NCBI RefSeq assembly: GCF_963678635.1
Contig: NW_026971453.1
Coordinates: 1 to 64,000 of the forward strand
Length of the DNA: 64,000 nt
From: Symsagittifera roscoffensis
Taxonomy: Eukaryota; Xenacoelomorpha; Acoela; Convolutidae
Direction of reading: 5' to 3'
The position numbers and the translations under genes were made by a program. The notes beneath the pieces were generated by a model. That model was given only the letters and a program-made list of their open reading frames with translations, had not been told where the DNA came from and did not search any database. Below are positions 10,173 through 22,500 of the stretch, one piece after another. Each line of letters begins with the position of its first letter. Position 1 is the first letter of the stretch.

Positions 10173-12768
10173 CTAAAAAAAATTATTATTTTGAGACTGA
10201 AAAGCGGTGGTATGGGGTTGTTCGATAATTTTTTCATATGTATTAACATCTTGTGAATGATGTGTCATTATATGTTGTATGGGACTTTGCGATATGTTTG
10301 GTCTAAAATTTGGGTTATGTGTTATTGCTAGGTTTCGGAAATTTCGTGGGACTAAGGATAATGGATGGTTATGTGCTAGGGGTGGCAACTGTGGTGCTGT
10401 AGGCGTTACTTCAAGATTATTATGTTCTTCGTTGTACGTGTTCTGTCTTGTCGCTATTTTTGTGTTATATTCTTTTATTTGTGCGTCTAGAAGAATTTTG
10501 TTTATTGATGATGAAAAAATTCCAAAGAATCCTGCAAATAGTATGCGTGCTACACTTGCTTGTCTATTTACTTGTGTGTGTATAGCGCATGTATTATAGA
10601 TTCCTTTTAAAAGTGAAAAAAGAAATCCTATAAAGTTAAACATTGCGTATAAGATAGTTAATTTTTCTAAGATGTAATAGGGCCATCCTAGAATATCGAG
10701 AATTTCATTTTTTAGTGTAGCAAAGCTAAAAATATTTATAGGTGAAATGTCTTGTGGTCTGTATTTTTCACCGTTTAGATATATATAGTCTTTAATGTCT
10801 TTAAAAATATCCGCTATAATCTTGTGTATAGATATCTGCAAATGCTGCGGTTTCGGCAAGTTTGCGTAAGTTTTGGTCAATTGATTTTCTTTGTATAGTG
10901 TCCATTTGTGTTAATAATTCCTGGAATTGTTGTGTTCTAATGTGATGTTGGATATCGGATTTTGAATATATTCCAATTGATTGTAAATCAATATTTGGGT
11001 TTCGAGCAATAGCTCTGATGCTTTCGGGTGAAAATTTTTTGAGTGATTTTATTAACGTGGGGTATGGGGTAAGAAGATAATATTTATCTTCATCAGGGTT
11101 CAATTGTACTACATTGTGGCTATTTTCTGATCCACATGGGACTGCGGTATCCCAAAAATATGTTCCTCTTGAAAGTGTGTCAACAAAATGTACTTTATTT
11201 TTATAAACGATAGGGATTCTTTTATAGCATCTTTTATATTCAAAAACATATAGTGGTGATACTTTTTTGGTACAAGTATAAAACCATAAAATGTTTCCTT
11301 CGTAGTCTAGAAAATTTGATCTATTTTCTGATAATAAATATCCTGCGTAGGGTATTTTTAATACTGCTAGTGCAAGTGACTGTAGGATTTGTGTCCTTTC
11401 TAATTCGCATAGTTGATGAAGTGTTTCTAATTCGGAGAGTGACATTTCTTGAAAAATTCGACTTATCGTGTAGTCTAACTTCATATCTAAGTGGATATCA
11501 TAGTGGATATTACCAAAATAAGAATTATTCATTAGTGATAGTTCTTGTAAACGTGTGCTTCTAGTGTCATGTGGCTTTAGATGTCCACCAGGTTGACCAT
11601 TACTTTTTTGAAAGTTAACTGGTATATATGATGTCCCTCCTGTGGCATAGGGGTCAATTTTTATTTTTCCAGTGGTCATGTCGACCCCTTTTTTGTATTC
11701 AACTAATATTTCAGAATATTGTGTTTTGTGAAGTGGGTTTCTGTATTTGCATGCGATTTCTGTTTCTTGATATATTTGAAAACGTGTTAATTTATTTTCT
11801 ATATTATGGATATTTCGAAAATCAGTACTTTGTTTTCGTGATGAATTGACTTGTTCATATGGAATTGATTGTATAAAATATTTTTCGTGAAATTTTATCA
11901 TTCGAGCGTGTATTTTTGCTACTTGAAATGTTGTACATGTATCTTCGGGAAACCAAACAATTGTTGCTTGTGTCCGTGTTGTAGGATCACAATAACCTTG
12001 ATCGTTTTTACAAGGTAGTCTAATTCCTTGATAGGTCATTGTGTTGTCAGATAAATCTCGTGTGAGTTGTATTTTTTCGAGTTGTATTTTCCAATCGAAA
12101 AACTTTATTTCTTGATATCCTTTACTTTTTGTGTCTGCTTTGCAGTTTGATGGATTATTTATACCAATGTGTGGTATCCAGTGCTTATCGTGTATGTCAT
12201 AAGTTAATCTTCCGTGTGCGCCGTTGTATGGGTATTTTTCATCTAGTTTTATATGTCCTTGATATCTTTCAAGTTCTGCTTGATGTACAGAATCGGCAAA
12301 GACTCGAAAATATACTAGTTTTCTGTCGGTGTTTTTATTTCTTGTGATGTTTAGTTTGAGTAGCTCGTTTTTACAATCATTGGGATTTAGATGTAGAAGT
12401 CGTTTTATATTACTTTGGTAGAATGATTCGTGGTCAAGTCGGTTTTTATTTCCGTTTGAAACTTGTGAACAATGTACTTTCTTTTCGGAGAATGTTGCTG
12501 TAAATTTATATCCTATGACTGTTGTTGCTCGGGCTTTTGAATATAGTGTCGCTATTACATTTGTAGTTTCTATAGCTTGTGGTTCCGTTTCGCCTTTTGA
12601 TACTTGATTTATTGCATATTTGTGTAGTATTTATTGTTCTTTTTCTTCACAATCGTAATGTGTTACTAAGAAGTCTTGGAGTCCTGTGCGGGGAGAAGGA
12701 TTTATGTTCTGATCGGAGATTATTAGAAAAAGGAGTTGGAGGAATATCAATATTTTTAGAATATACAT
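10173..12768 (-). pseudogene. env: Env-like glycoprotein, broken copy
   Basis: Starts at ATG 12768 with a strongly hydrophobic signal peptide, followed by a Cys-containing ectodomain of several hundred residues. 10801-12039 is one open stretch (412 codons) carrying the central and membrane-proximal ectodomain; a frameshift near 10801 moves the rest, with two hydrophobic segments and an Asn/Pro-rich tail of about 100 residues, to 10173-10880. A nonsense codon occurs around residue 47. The pattern of a CY..(I/L)P(I/V) block, a D-T-x-S-R block, a Cys and a P-Y-P block resembles glycoproteins of chuviruses and of LTR elements that captured them (class III-like fusion proteins). That is a pattern judgement from memory and not a search result. 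Element 2 has other breaks. Confidence 0.75.
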
Positions 12769-13905
12769 GTGTATGATAATCCTGAGTACGGGTTATAAAA
12801 AGTGATGTAACCAATTGTCTTTTTGGTATATCTGTTGTATTTATATATTACTTCAGTTGTTATGAATGGTGGTGGTAGTCATTGAGCTGTTATATTTGGT
12901 GGGTTTAATGGGTAAGGATGTTGAGCAATGTTGTTTAGTTTAACCGTGATTTTAAATTTTAATTGTAGACTATTTTGTTGGAGTATTTGGATGTTATGGT
13001 CACGAATGTCTTCGTGGATGTCTTGTCTATACTGTAGTCTATGGAGTGCCCAGTTGTGGAGTCGGTTACTTTATGGGTGCTGTCCAAATAATGGTGGGGG
13101 TGCTGTGAATGTGTTCCAGTCTAATCTTAAAGGGATATTTGTTGATGATTGTTCTCGATATCTAGCGTCGAGGTTATTTGGGAAATTTAAAGGGAAAGGC
13201 GTCGGTGAAATCTGGCTTATTGATGGTGTTGATGGTAGTGATAATGTTTCTGGTAGTGATGATGATGTTGTTGTATCTGTAGAAATATCTATTGGATCAT
13301 TTATTAAATTTGGTTCACCTTGTGTGAATTATTGTGTTGTCCAATATGGTAGTCTTGATGTTTGGTTTGGCGGGTTAAAGGGATTTTCACGTATTTGTTC
13401 AGATGTTGGTGATGAATTTAAGTAATCTGAGGGTAGACTTGAGGTGCTACGTTGTGAAAGAAGTGTAGGGGTTTCTGGTAATATGCTAATTGGGTTTTCC
13501 AGAGTATTTGGTGATGGGGATTGGGGTATATCAAAATGAACTCGGGGGGTTTGAAAATTTCTATTTCGTCGTGGATGTATAATTTGTCGATTTATTTCAA
13601 CTGTTTTTTGGTTTTGACTAATATTTCGTATTCTACTTAATTCTTGTGGTAGTGCTGGGTACAAGTTATATGTTGGTTCACTTAGAGGTGCCTGTCGCTG
13701 AACTGGTTCTAGTGGTTCAGATAAGCGAGCGTGTCGTTCTTCAAAAGTATATGGGTTATCTTGGAAAGAAATTCGTGTAGATGTTTGGGGATTTTGGGTA
13801 GTTGAAGGTGGTGTCGGGTTTTCTTGGGATGTTGTCGGTGAAGACTGACTGTGTGATTGTTGGTTAGCAATTTTTGAGGGTTTTTTGATTGATTTCTTTT
13901 TAGTG
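12756..13905 (-). pseudogene. accessory protein X, one nonsense mutation
   Basis: A frame of about 380 codons rich in Pro, Ser, Thr and Asn, with a stop at about 13329 where element 2 has His-Ser. The C-terminal half is more ordered and holds a P-x-L-x-W block, a Leu/Gln-rich stretch (RLHNWALNRLQYR) and an ending GLSYTCIF. Its stop codon lies 13 nt inside the env gene: the env ATG starts in the last codons of X. The 5' end overlaps the second small membrane protein and I see no ATG at the start, so initiation is unclear. Family not recognised; a matrix- or phosphoprotein-like structural role is only a guess. Confidence 0.65.
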
Positions 13906-13929
13906 AAAAAATTTATGTTTATTGTAGTA

Positions 13930-14072
13930 TTCTTCTAGAAAAAGAATTAGAAGGATTGTTGCTAAGGCAAATTATGATTGCCTTCTTTATGCATTTGCAT
14001 ATTGTCAAAATGAGGGATGATAAAAATGTTATAAAAATTACAAATAGTAAAAAAATATCTGTTCTACTAAAA
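13930..14072 (-). pseudogene. small membrane protein 2, degenerate
   Basis: Homologous to the intact 62-residue frame at 32403-32591. In this copy the start ATG has become ATT and a small deletion shifts the frame in the second hydrophobic segment. The C-terminal LEEYYNKHKFFH-type end is still readable. Confidence 0.6.
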
Positions 14073-14086
14073 ATGGTTCGTATCAA

Positions 14087-14314
14087 TTAAAAAAATTTTA
14101 GGTTTTCGTACCTGTGAATATGGTCAAGGACTTGGGAAAGTTGGAGATATATTTCAAATAGGGAATAGAACATTAAAAAAATATTGCAAAAAATGATTAA
14201 AATTATTATAAAAGCTTCAAAAGTATCAAAGAGAAATATGAATAAAAGTTTAAGTATTGATAAAAAGTTTATGAAAATGTTGAAAATTATATTGACTGAT
14301 CGAGAGAAGAGCAT
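14087..14314 (-). CDS. small hydrophobic membrane protein 1
   Basis: 75 codons, starting MLFSRSVNIIF. Two long hydrophobic stretches rich in Ile, Leu and Phe (about residues 8-30 and 34-52) are followed by a short polar tail, so it should be a two-pass membrane protein. It is conserved in length and sequence in element 2 (32588-32818). It is the first frame after the pol-accessory gap. No homologue recognised; it could be a viroporin-like or accessory membrane protein, which is inference only. Confidence 0.6.
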   Translation of the reverse strand: MLFSRSVNIIFNIFINFLSILKLLFIFLFDTFEAFIIILIIFCNIFLMFYSLFEIYLQLSQVLDHIHRYENLKFF

Positions 14315-14906
14315 TTAAGAAATGGCTTCTTGGTCGAATATTTTTTGTTGTTTGGGGCAATTTTCAAGTGTGGTCGAATTATTTATTGGTTTTTTGACAA
14401 GTGAGTTGGGTTTTGTGAAAAGTTGTTGGGGGCGAATTTTATGGTGTTCGGGAGGTCTTCTTTTACTTTATTTTTGTTTGTCAGGTGATCTGGGATATTT
14501 TTGAGATTTTTGTACTTTAGGCTAAATGAATATGGTCGTACTTGTACTTTAGGCTAATTTAACAATTTTGTTTGGGGGTTTTTGAGGTCTGAATTGGGAA
14601 AATATTGTTGATCTTTGCGTTATTAGATAAGGGAGGGTTATGATATTATGGTGGTATTTATTTTAGTTGTCAAGTTTGAGTGGTCTGCTTATTTTTGACC
14701 TGGAGGTTGTAAAGTTATAGTTATAGATATGCCTGGAGTTTAATATCTTTCGTCTAATTGGTTTGTGTTAGAGTTATAGAAGGTGACGGATTGAATGAAT
14801 CCTTGGGCTAATTTTGAACTAGAATCGCTGCGTGTTTGCAGCATGTTATTTTGAAAAATGAAAGTTCAAAATGTTTCAGAGGTGCAAATAGTATTAAATT
14901 TTAAAA
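14315..14906 (-). promoter_or_regulatory. 590-bp gap between pol and the accessory genes
   Basis: Noncoding gap kept at the same length in element 2 (32819-33411). It holds a direct repeat of 'tactttaggctaa' at 14513-14525 and 14545-14557; element 2 has the same pair at 33017-33029 and 33048-33060. The pair lies about 200 bp upstream of the first accessory ATG. A downstream promoter, a splice acceptor for an env-type mRNA or an RNA element would fit; none is proven. Confidence 0.35.
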
Positions 14907-16641
14907 TTAAAGCTGTTTTTGAAATTCAACTTTCTTTAATATTTTAGATTGTGGGATGAATGTTTTGTAGTTTTTACGTGGTTGATTTCTAAGTCGTGAT
15001 GACTCTCTATGTTCTGATTTCTCGACTTGTTCTTGGGAAATAATTTTTTCTACTATTCTTCTATTTTTTCTTTCTTTTTGAGGTATATTTTGATCTAGCT
15101 TTTTTGTATTGTTTTTGGTTGTAGTTGATTTTTTATTTTGTTTTTCAAGGTGAATGTCATTTTGTTCATTTATTTCATTTTCCGTATGTGGGTGATTTTT
15201 AATAACTTTCAAACTTGTGAAAGAATATAATTGAGTTAGTTCGCGTAGTGCGTATTCTTTTGGGTAGTAAGGCAATAGATTGTTTCTATGTTGAACAATT
15301 TTTTTTGGTCTGAATCGGTGATTTTATATGTTACGTCAGTGGGTTTGGCAGTTATTTGGTATGGTCCTTTACGAAGGGGTTGTAATTTTTTAGAAATTCC
15401 TTTTTGTGTATTAAAATTAGGTATTAAGACAAATGTTCCAATTTTTAAATCGGAGGCTGGTGTAAAGCGTGAATTTATTTGTTCGTTAATGTTTTGCCTT
15501 TGTAACAATTTTTTTGTTACTTTTTGGTAAATTTCGTTGTGTTTCTTATCTCTGTTTAAAATCCATTCGGTGTGTGTACCGGAGGCTAATTTAAGAATTT
15601 GTGGGTGATGAAAATGATCTTCATCATGTGTGTGTAAAGGTAGGTTATAACAAATTGAGTCTTTATTCGGTTGACAATGACCTTGTCCGTTTTTATGAGT
15701 GTTTGCTGTAAACATAATTGCTTTACGTGGCGTTTGATTAAAAACCATTTCATATGGTGACATTCCTAGAGTTGTCGTAATTTGTGAATTATATGCTAAG
15801 GGAAATAATTTTACATCTGCTGACCATTCGGGGTATTTTGTGTCTTTTCCATTTATGATACATCTAAGATATTCTTGTAGTGAATGGTTCATACCTTCGA
15901 CTAAACCGTTTGTCCAAGGTGCATGAGATGTACGCGGTTTGTGCTTAATGTTATATAAATGACATAATGTGATGATTTCATTATTTATGAATTCTGTACC
16001 GTTGTCTGTGACTAAAACTTCGGGTAATCCGAATTTGGCTATCCAGTGTTCGTAAAGTGTTGTGTAAGCATAGTTAGTGTTACAATGTGGTACTGGGTTG
16101 AGTGCTACATAGTGTGTAAATGCGTCAACAATTACCATAATGTAAGAGTTTCCTTCAGAGGATGGTGAAATTGGTCCTTTTGTATCAAATGATATACGGT
16201 GGTCAAAATATAAACTTTGTCCTTTAAAATCTTGTTTTTGTGCTATTTGTTTTTGATTTGGATAAGGTTTATTTAGCTGACATACTATACAATCATTGCA
16301 TAGTATTTTCATCCAAATTGGTGCATTTGGGAAATAAAAATTTTGTATGAAATTTGAATATGTTTTCTCTGATCCAGAGTGTCCTTTAATGTTTTGTGTA
16401 TGTGAAAGTTAAAAGCTATTAGAATCATACTTAAAGGGAGACAGGGGACTGTAGAATCGTTTAAATGATATTCTAGAAGGTCTGTGTTTTCGTTAATTGT
16501 TGTATTATTAAGTTTTCGAAAATATCGGAGGAGTGTTTTATTTCCTAAAATTGTGGTATCTGCTTTTACGGGCTTAGTTTTGTATTTGTGCCATGATTTT
16601 AGTTGTTTAATTACTGGGTCAAGATTTTGATATTGTTTCAA
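14907..16641 (-). pseudogene. pol: integrase part of pol, element 1
   Basis: The N-terminal zinc-binding region is in 16309-16641, where the frame breaks, and its C-x2-C half (CNDCIVC) starts the next frame. The catalytic core 15236-16312 has all three acidic residues: Asp in SFDTKGP, Asp in VTDNGTEF and Glu in GLVEGMN. A GPY/F-type block (KGPYQI) follows. A second frameshift separates the Lys/Arg-rich C-terminal tail (14907-15275), which ends near KVEFQKQL. No chromodomain is seen. Integrase joins the cDNA to host DNA. Core residues are intact; two frameshifts inactivate the gene. Confidence 0.9.
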
Positions 16642-17028
16642 GGTATTAATTGTAATTTTATCTGTTGGGGGGAGAAAAATGTTTTCAATTTCTAATTTAG
16701 ATAAAGGAATTGTGTCAAGTGGGTCGTGGAGGTCAAAAACTTGATTTATTGTGTATTTTGAATCATTTGTTTGCGGTCCTGATAAATTTATTTTATCAGT
16801 TAAATTTTCTTTTTCAATTAACGGAAAAAGGTCTTTTTTATTTGAGTGGTGTTTTATTCGTTTTTGTTGAGTGTTATTTCTTATCCATTGTGAATATAGA
16901 ATTGGTTTGAAAGTTGATGTTCCAAGTAGATCAACTTCGTAGTGGTTATTTTGGCAATATAAGTAAAGTGGGAAGTGTTGTAGGTTATTTATCTGTGATT
17001 GTTCAATGTCAGTTTTTACTGCATATTT

Positions 17029-17690
17029 TCATTCTAGTCGGGGTGATGTTTCGTTTTCTGCCAGGTAAAATTTTATATTTTTGGGTATTTCAACTGTAGT
17101 TTTTTGTGTAAGTAATTCAGGTGGTGTATTTCGACTTAATTTATCTGGTAATGCAAGATTCTTTCCTGCTGTCCAAACTATATGTAAGTTTGGAAATTTC
17201 ATTAGAATTAATTGAAATCTATAAACTCGGTGATTTGGATTTGACTTTTGTGTAAAGAGAAAAATGATTGGTTTATGATCTGTGAATAGAACTGTTGGAT
17301 GGTTTGATCCAAGTATCAGAAATTCATATTCTGTAAGCGTATAAATTATAGCTGTACATTCTCTCATTAAAGTTGAAAGTCGTAGCTCTGCTTGAGTGAA
17401 TAATCGGGAATTTGCTGATATAAGGTTCATTTTATTTGTACCATTGTGTAATTGTAGTAATGCTGCGCCGATGCCAAAATTTGAAGCATCGCACCTTGCA
17501 TAGAATGGTTGATTTGGATCTGGAATTGTGCTTGAAATTTGTTCAGTTAAAAGTTTTTTAATTTCTTCAAATCGTGTTTGATGTTCAGTGGTCCATTCAA
17601 AATTATTTTGTTGTCTGAGGATATTATAGAATGGTCTTAAATATAATTGCATTTTATAAACGTATTTGCTTAAGAAATATAACATTCCAA
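17029..17690 (-). pseudogene. pol: RNase H part of pol, element 1
   Basis: Open for 218 codons. After the RT connection come the RNase H acidic residues: Asp in CDASNFGIGAAL, Glu in MRECTAIIYTL, Asp in FTDHKPI and Asp in LPDKLSRN. This is the usual order for Ty3/Gypsy RNase H, which removes the RNA strand of the hybrid. The frame continues toward integrase but stops near 17029; 16642-17028 is a linker readable in another frame. Confidence 0.88.
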
Positions 17691-18569
17691 GGAATTCTCG
17701 AATTTTCTTTTTGTTTGTTGGTGGTTGAAGTTTTTGAATAGCATCAATGCGTGATTTTAATGGAGTGATTGTGTTTTTTTCTATATTATGTCCTAAAAAT
17801 TTAACTCGTGTTTAAAGAAGTGTGATTTATCGGGGGCGGCCTTCAGATTTTCGTTCTGAAGTATTTTATGATAGTGTTCTAAAACTGTAAACATTTCTTC
17901 TTTTGTCTGTGATTGCAATAAAACATCGTCTAAATAGGTGATTGCGTTTTTCTTAAGTATTAGTGGTCTAAAAATTTTGCTCATAAAAGCTGAAAATGCT
18001 GCTGGTCCTATGGATATTCCATAGAATAGGCGGTTGAATTCATATTGTTGATTTCTAATAACAAATTGTGTTAAACGTCGTGATTGTTCATCTAATGGCA
18101 TTTGATTGTATGCACTATTCATGTCTGCGGTTGTAAAGTATTTTCCGTTTATTTTTGTTAAAATAACTTGTGTTGTTTCAATAGGCCAATTGCATTTTGA
18201 TTCGTCTATTAATGAATTGAGATATCTAGCGTCTAAAACTATTTTTAATGATTTTCCTTTGGCTAGGATGATAACAGGGTTAATAAATGTGTTACCTTTT
18301 GGTTGTTCTTCTTTGTTTACTGGTGAGATAATTTTGTATTGTTCTAAAATATCGAGTAATCAATTTACTTTGTCGTGTAAATGAATTGGTACTTTACTAG
18401 CTCTTTGTTTTTTGAAAACTGCGTCGGGTTTTAACGGGAGATGTAGTGATGAACTGATTTTTCCAACGTCAAATTTTGATGTTGCATAGACTGTTGAATA
18501 TTTTATTGGCTGTTTGGCTAACTTATCAAATTCGTCTTGTGTTATTTGTGAATGTTGGAAGTTAAACAT
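17691..18569 (-). pseudogene. pol: reverse transcriptase part of pol, element 1
   Basis: The N-terminal part 18360-18569 ends at a nonsense codon where element 2 reads on. The fingers region and the palm Asp block (TADMNSAYNQM) follow, then FYGISIGPAAFSAF, then the catalytic box YLDD at 17925-17936. A frameshift near 17793-17810 breaks the thumb region. The family is Ty3/Gypsy by the overall layout and YLDD box. The broken gene cannot make active enzyme. Confidence 0.9.
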
Positions 18570-18604
18570 TGTTAAAAATTTCTGTTGATTCTCTGTATAG
18601 TTAT

Positions 18605-19595
18605 TTATATTGAATGTAGGTTTGAAATATGGGGTTTTTGTGAAATAATCTGTATTTTTTTTTCATTACTTATTATATTATTTATGGATAGTTCTTCGTT
18701 AAGAATTGTGGATTGACAAATATCTAATAATTGGAGTATTTTATTTACGCGGTATGCTTTTTCATGTACGGATGATATTGTAGCGTTTGTTTTGCAATAT
18801 CCTAAAAGTCCTAAGGGTAATGTTACTTGATACGGTGTATTGTTATACACATGTAACGAAATGATGTCTGAATTCGTATTTTTGAAATATTTTATAGATG
18901 AAATCGTGATTTTGAAAAACTTATGTATAGGTTTAAACTCAAAGTCTGACATAAAGAGTTGTTGTTTATTTTGAAATATATCATATTGGTGAACTTGTTT
19001 TATTGAAAAGTTATATATATTTCCTGATAGTGGTTTCAGATGTTTCCGGTGTTGGTTATAAATTGGATAAAATTTTGAAAAGAATGGTGGTTGTTTATTT
19101 AATCTTTGAAAAAATGTTAGAGCTGTATTTTTTGTTTTTGTGTACTTATCTTTGATTAGTAGTTTACTATTCAAGATGTTGATTGTTGGTATATATTTAG
19201 ATATAAATGTTATGCCAATGATATTGTGTTTAATATCAGTGATATGAAATATTTGTTTAAATGGTTTGTTTAGAATTTTATTTTGCTCCATTGTTCTTGT
19301 GGGGAGGAGGAATAATTGAACTTTTCCATAATTTACTAATGTTGATCCTTGTGCTGTTGCTAGTTTACTAGAGGTTGCAAGAGGCGTTAATTTTGGGTGT
19401 AATGTTTTGATTTCATTCCATGTGGGAATGTTAATAATGTTTGATTCTGCTCCTGAATCAATTAAAAAATCAATTTCAAGATCTGGTGGTTGAAATTCTT
19501 TGTTTTTTGGACTTTCTAAGAAAAAAGGTATTGTCCAAATTTTTTCTCTGGTTTTGTTCTTTTTGTATATTTTGGTAAATATGATTTGTGTTTAG
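18605..19595 (-). CDS. pol: aspartic protease and downstream linker, element 1
   Basis: The frame contains the retroviral-type protease motif LIDSGAESNIINIP with D-S-G at about 19448-19459, followed by a linker of about 230 residues (18605-19291) that leads toward RT. The frame is open from about 19595, overlapping the Gag frame (which ends at 19476) by about 120 nt and lying in the +1 register relative to it. That arrangement suits a programmed +1 frameshift or a one-base indel in this copy. Element 2 has lost this whole segment by deletion, so there is no second copy to decide. The linker sequence itself is not recognised. Confidence 0.7.
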
Positions 19596-22500
19596 ACATT
19601 TTGTTTTGTCATTTACATTGGGTTTGTTTACCGTGTTAATTTTGTTTATTTCCTGTGCAGTTTGTGTAGTATTGATGTGTTCAATATAATAATTGTGAAG
19701 GAGTTCCAATTGATTTTCATATATATGTGATGTAAAAGGTTGTTCATATATCATAGGTTCGTAGTCGTTTTTGACTGCTATCATATTGATGGAAATGGTA
19801 TTTACTGTATCACTTTCTGTGTCTGATAATTCTCAGTTTATTTGATTTAGTTGTATTTCATTATTTCCTGTGTCATCAATACCTGGGGGGTCTGATGTTG
19901 TTTCTTCATTTGACTGTACTTGATTAATATGGCTTTGATGTTTTGGTGTACTACTTCTGTATCGATGTTTAGAAATATTATAATGGTTATTATTCCTATG
20001 TGGTGATTGGGAATAATTTCTATATTGATTATTATAACTTGAATTTCGGTTTTGTGAATTATTCCGTGATCTGTTTTGATAATTGTTGTTTGGTCTGTGA
20101 TAGTTTGATCTGTTATATGAGTTATTTCTTGATCGATTGTTCGGGTAATTCTGATTTCGATTGTTCGAATAACTTCTATTTCGATTATGTGTATAGTTTC
20201 TACTTCTGTTATATGATGAGTTTCGTGATTGATTATTTGAATAGTGTTTATTTCTTGGGTTTGATTGGGAATTGGATCTAGAAACAAATTGTGTTGTATT
20301 TGAATTTGATCTCGAATAGTTATTTCGACTATTTGATCGATTATAATGATTTTGTGAAGAATTCTGTTTATTTCTTGGTTCTGGTGATCTTCCTCTATAA
20401 CTTGATTTATATGGTGATTGATTCCTTGTGTAATTAGTGTTGTTCGGAAGTGGTTTTCTTGAACTGTTGTTACTGTATACATTTTTGTTTGGTAGATTTT
20501 GATCTTTCTTCATATATTGATCGAATGATTTATTTGGTTCTTTATACTTTTGAGGTTTGTTTTGGTTATCCTGTTCCTTTTGTCTACATTCGGATATACT
20601 ATGTCCGTATCGTCGGCAATAATTACACCATTTTTTGAAAGATGGTTTGCCTTTAAAATTTGGGTGTTTTTCATAAATATTTAGTATTTTAGTGATTTTT
20701 TCAACTAAGTCTGTATCTGATTCCTGTATGTTATTGATATGTGTAGTGTTTGTTTCAATTCGATTAACATATTGTAGTTTGAGATTTTCTGTTTCTTCAA
20801 GTTTCATTGTGATTTCCGCTTGCTCTAGTTTGTCTACTAGTTTTCGAAAATCTAAATCTGGCTCTCGAATTGAAGAAGGATGAGATGCTCTCTTTTTTAT
20901 TGCTATTTTCCTTAATTAAAATTTCTGTCATTTTTGTGTTTTTATAGTCATTTGTATTTAATGAATATGCTTTTTAAACTAGTGTTTCAATACGTACTGC
21001 TAATTGTTTAATGGTTTCATTTGGTAATCTGCGAATTTTATTACATAAAACTCTTTGGTGTTGTTTATTTCTTTCGGAGTCAAACATTTTTGAAAATTCT
21101 TGTGTAAATCTTTTCCAGTCTGATTTTATTTCTATAGGTAATACTGAAAACCATTTTTGAGCTGCGCCATCAAAGGTTGTTTTTTTCAACGCTGTGCGTC
21201 GATGTATCCAATTTTGATGTAGTGGTGTATTAATTGGTTCAGGTCCTATATTTAAAATTAAATTTGCTGTTACTGCATTTAAATAATCATCTACGGAATA
21301 TTCAGGATCTGTTCCTGTGAATACCATTAGTGGTTTATTTGATGTTATTGATGATCCACCCATAAGGTATGGATTCATTGTCATCTGTAGTGACTCTGCG
21401 GCATTTGGCATTTGTGAAGAATTTGAAAGCTGATTTTTTGTTATTTCGTGTTGTTGAAGGTAATATGGGAGTGGTATTTCATTTTGCATTTGAGTTGGTT
21501 GATATGACTGCATAATCATTGGATTTTTTGGTTGAATCGGTTGAAAAGATTGTTTATTAGTTGGATTTTGCATTTGTATTGGTTGTTGATTTTGTGTATC
21601 TGTTGGATTTGGAGAAAAAATTCTATTATATGTCAAGGTTTTTGCGCTCCTTGTCCGCGATATTCTTGGGTATACGGTGCAAAAATATCTGGTTGTAAAT
21701 AATCATCATCAGATGATAAGTAATCCGTATGATGAGGTGCTTGCTTTTTATTTTTAGTTTGTTGAAAGAATGGGTAATTTTCACTACGATCCTGTGGAGG
21801 ATGTGAATTAGTTCGAAAATTTACTGAGTTGGTTTTTGTCATTGGGTTATCCCTATAGTGAGAACATACATGATTATTATTAGATTTTCGTGGGGGGTAG
21901 TTTGTTTTTGATGAATGTGCATAATTATAATTGTGTTCTGCAAAAGTGTTTCTTGTGAACGTTCTTCGTGGTTTTGATGGTACTGTCATAGGTCTATATG
22001 TTTGATAATCCATTTGTGAATATTTTGGAGCAACCAAAGGTTTAACGGTTGATTGTAAGCTTACTTGTGCCAATGAAGTATTTGTATTTTTTGGTGTTGT
22101 TAAATTTGGATGTATTGGTGAAATACTTTGTTGTGTAGTTGTTGTTGTTTGGACAATTTCTTCATTTATGAAGTGTGATGGTGTTTGGATATCTTGTTGT
22201 GTAAGATTCTTAGTTCCATTAAAGTTTTCATTATGTATGACGGTCGAATTTAAACTGTTATTTTGTGTATCGGGTAAAAATGTGTTGTAGTTTAATGGTA
22301 TTGCATCAATGGTTAGTGGTAGTATCATCATTTGGATTTTGAGGTCTGAAAATTTTTCTTGCTTGTGAAATTAAGTCTATTTTGTGTGTGAAATAATCTA
22401 CTATAAACCATGCCAAAAATTTTTGTAAGTCATGTTTTGTGCGTTGTGAAACATCGTCTTTAGTCAAATTTTCTTTGATTATATGTAGGAAGGTTGAAAA

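Noticed and set aside
12928-13425. Plus-strand 165-codon frame
   Set aside because: It is the antisense shadow of protein X and is not kept in element 2.
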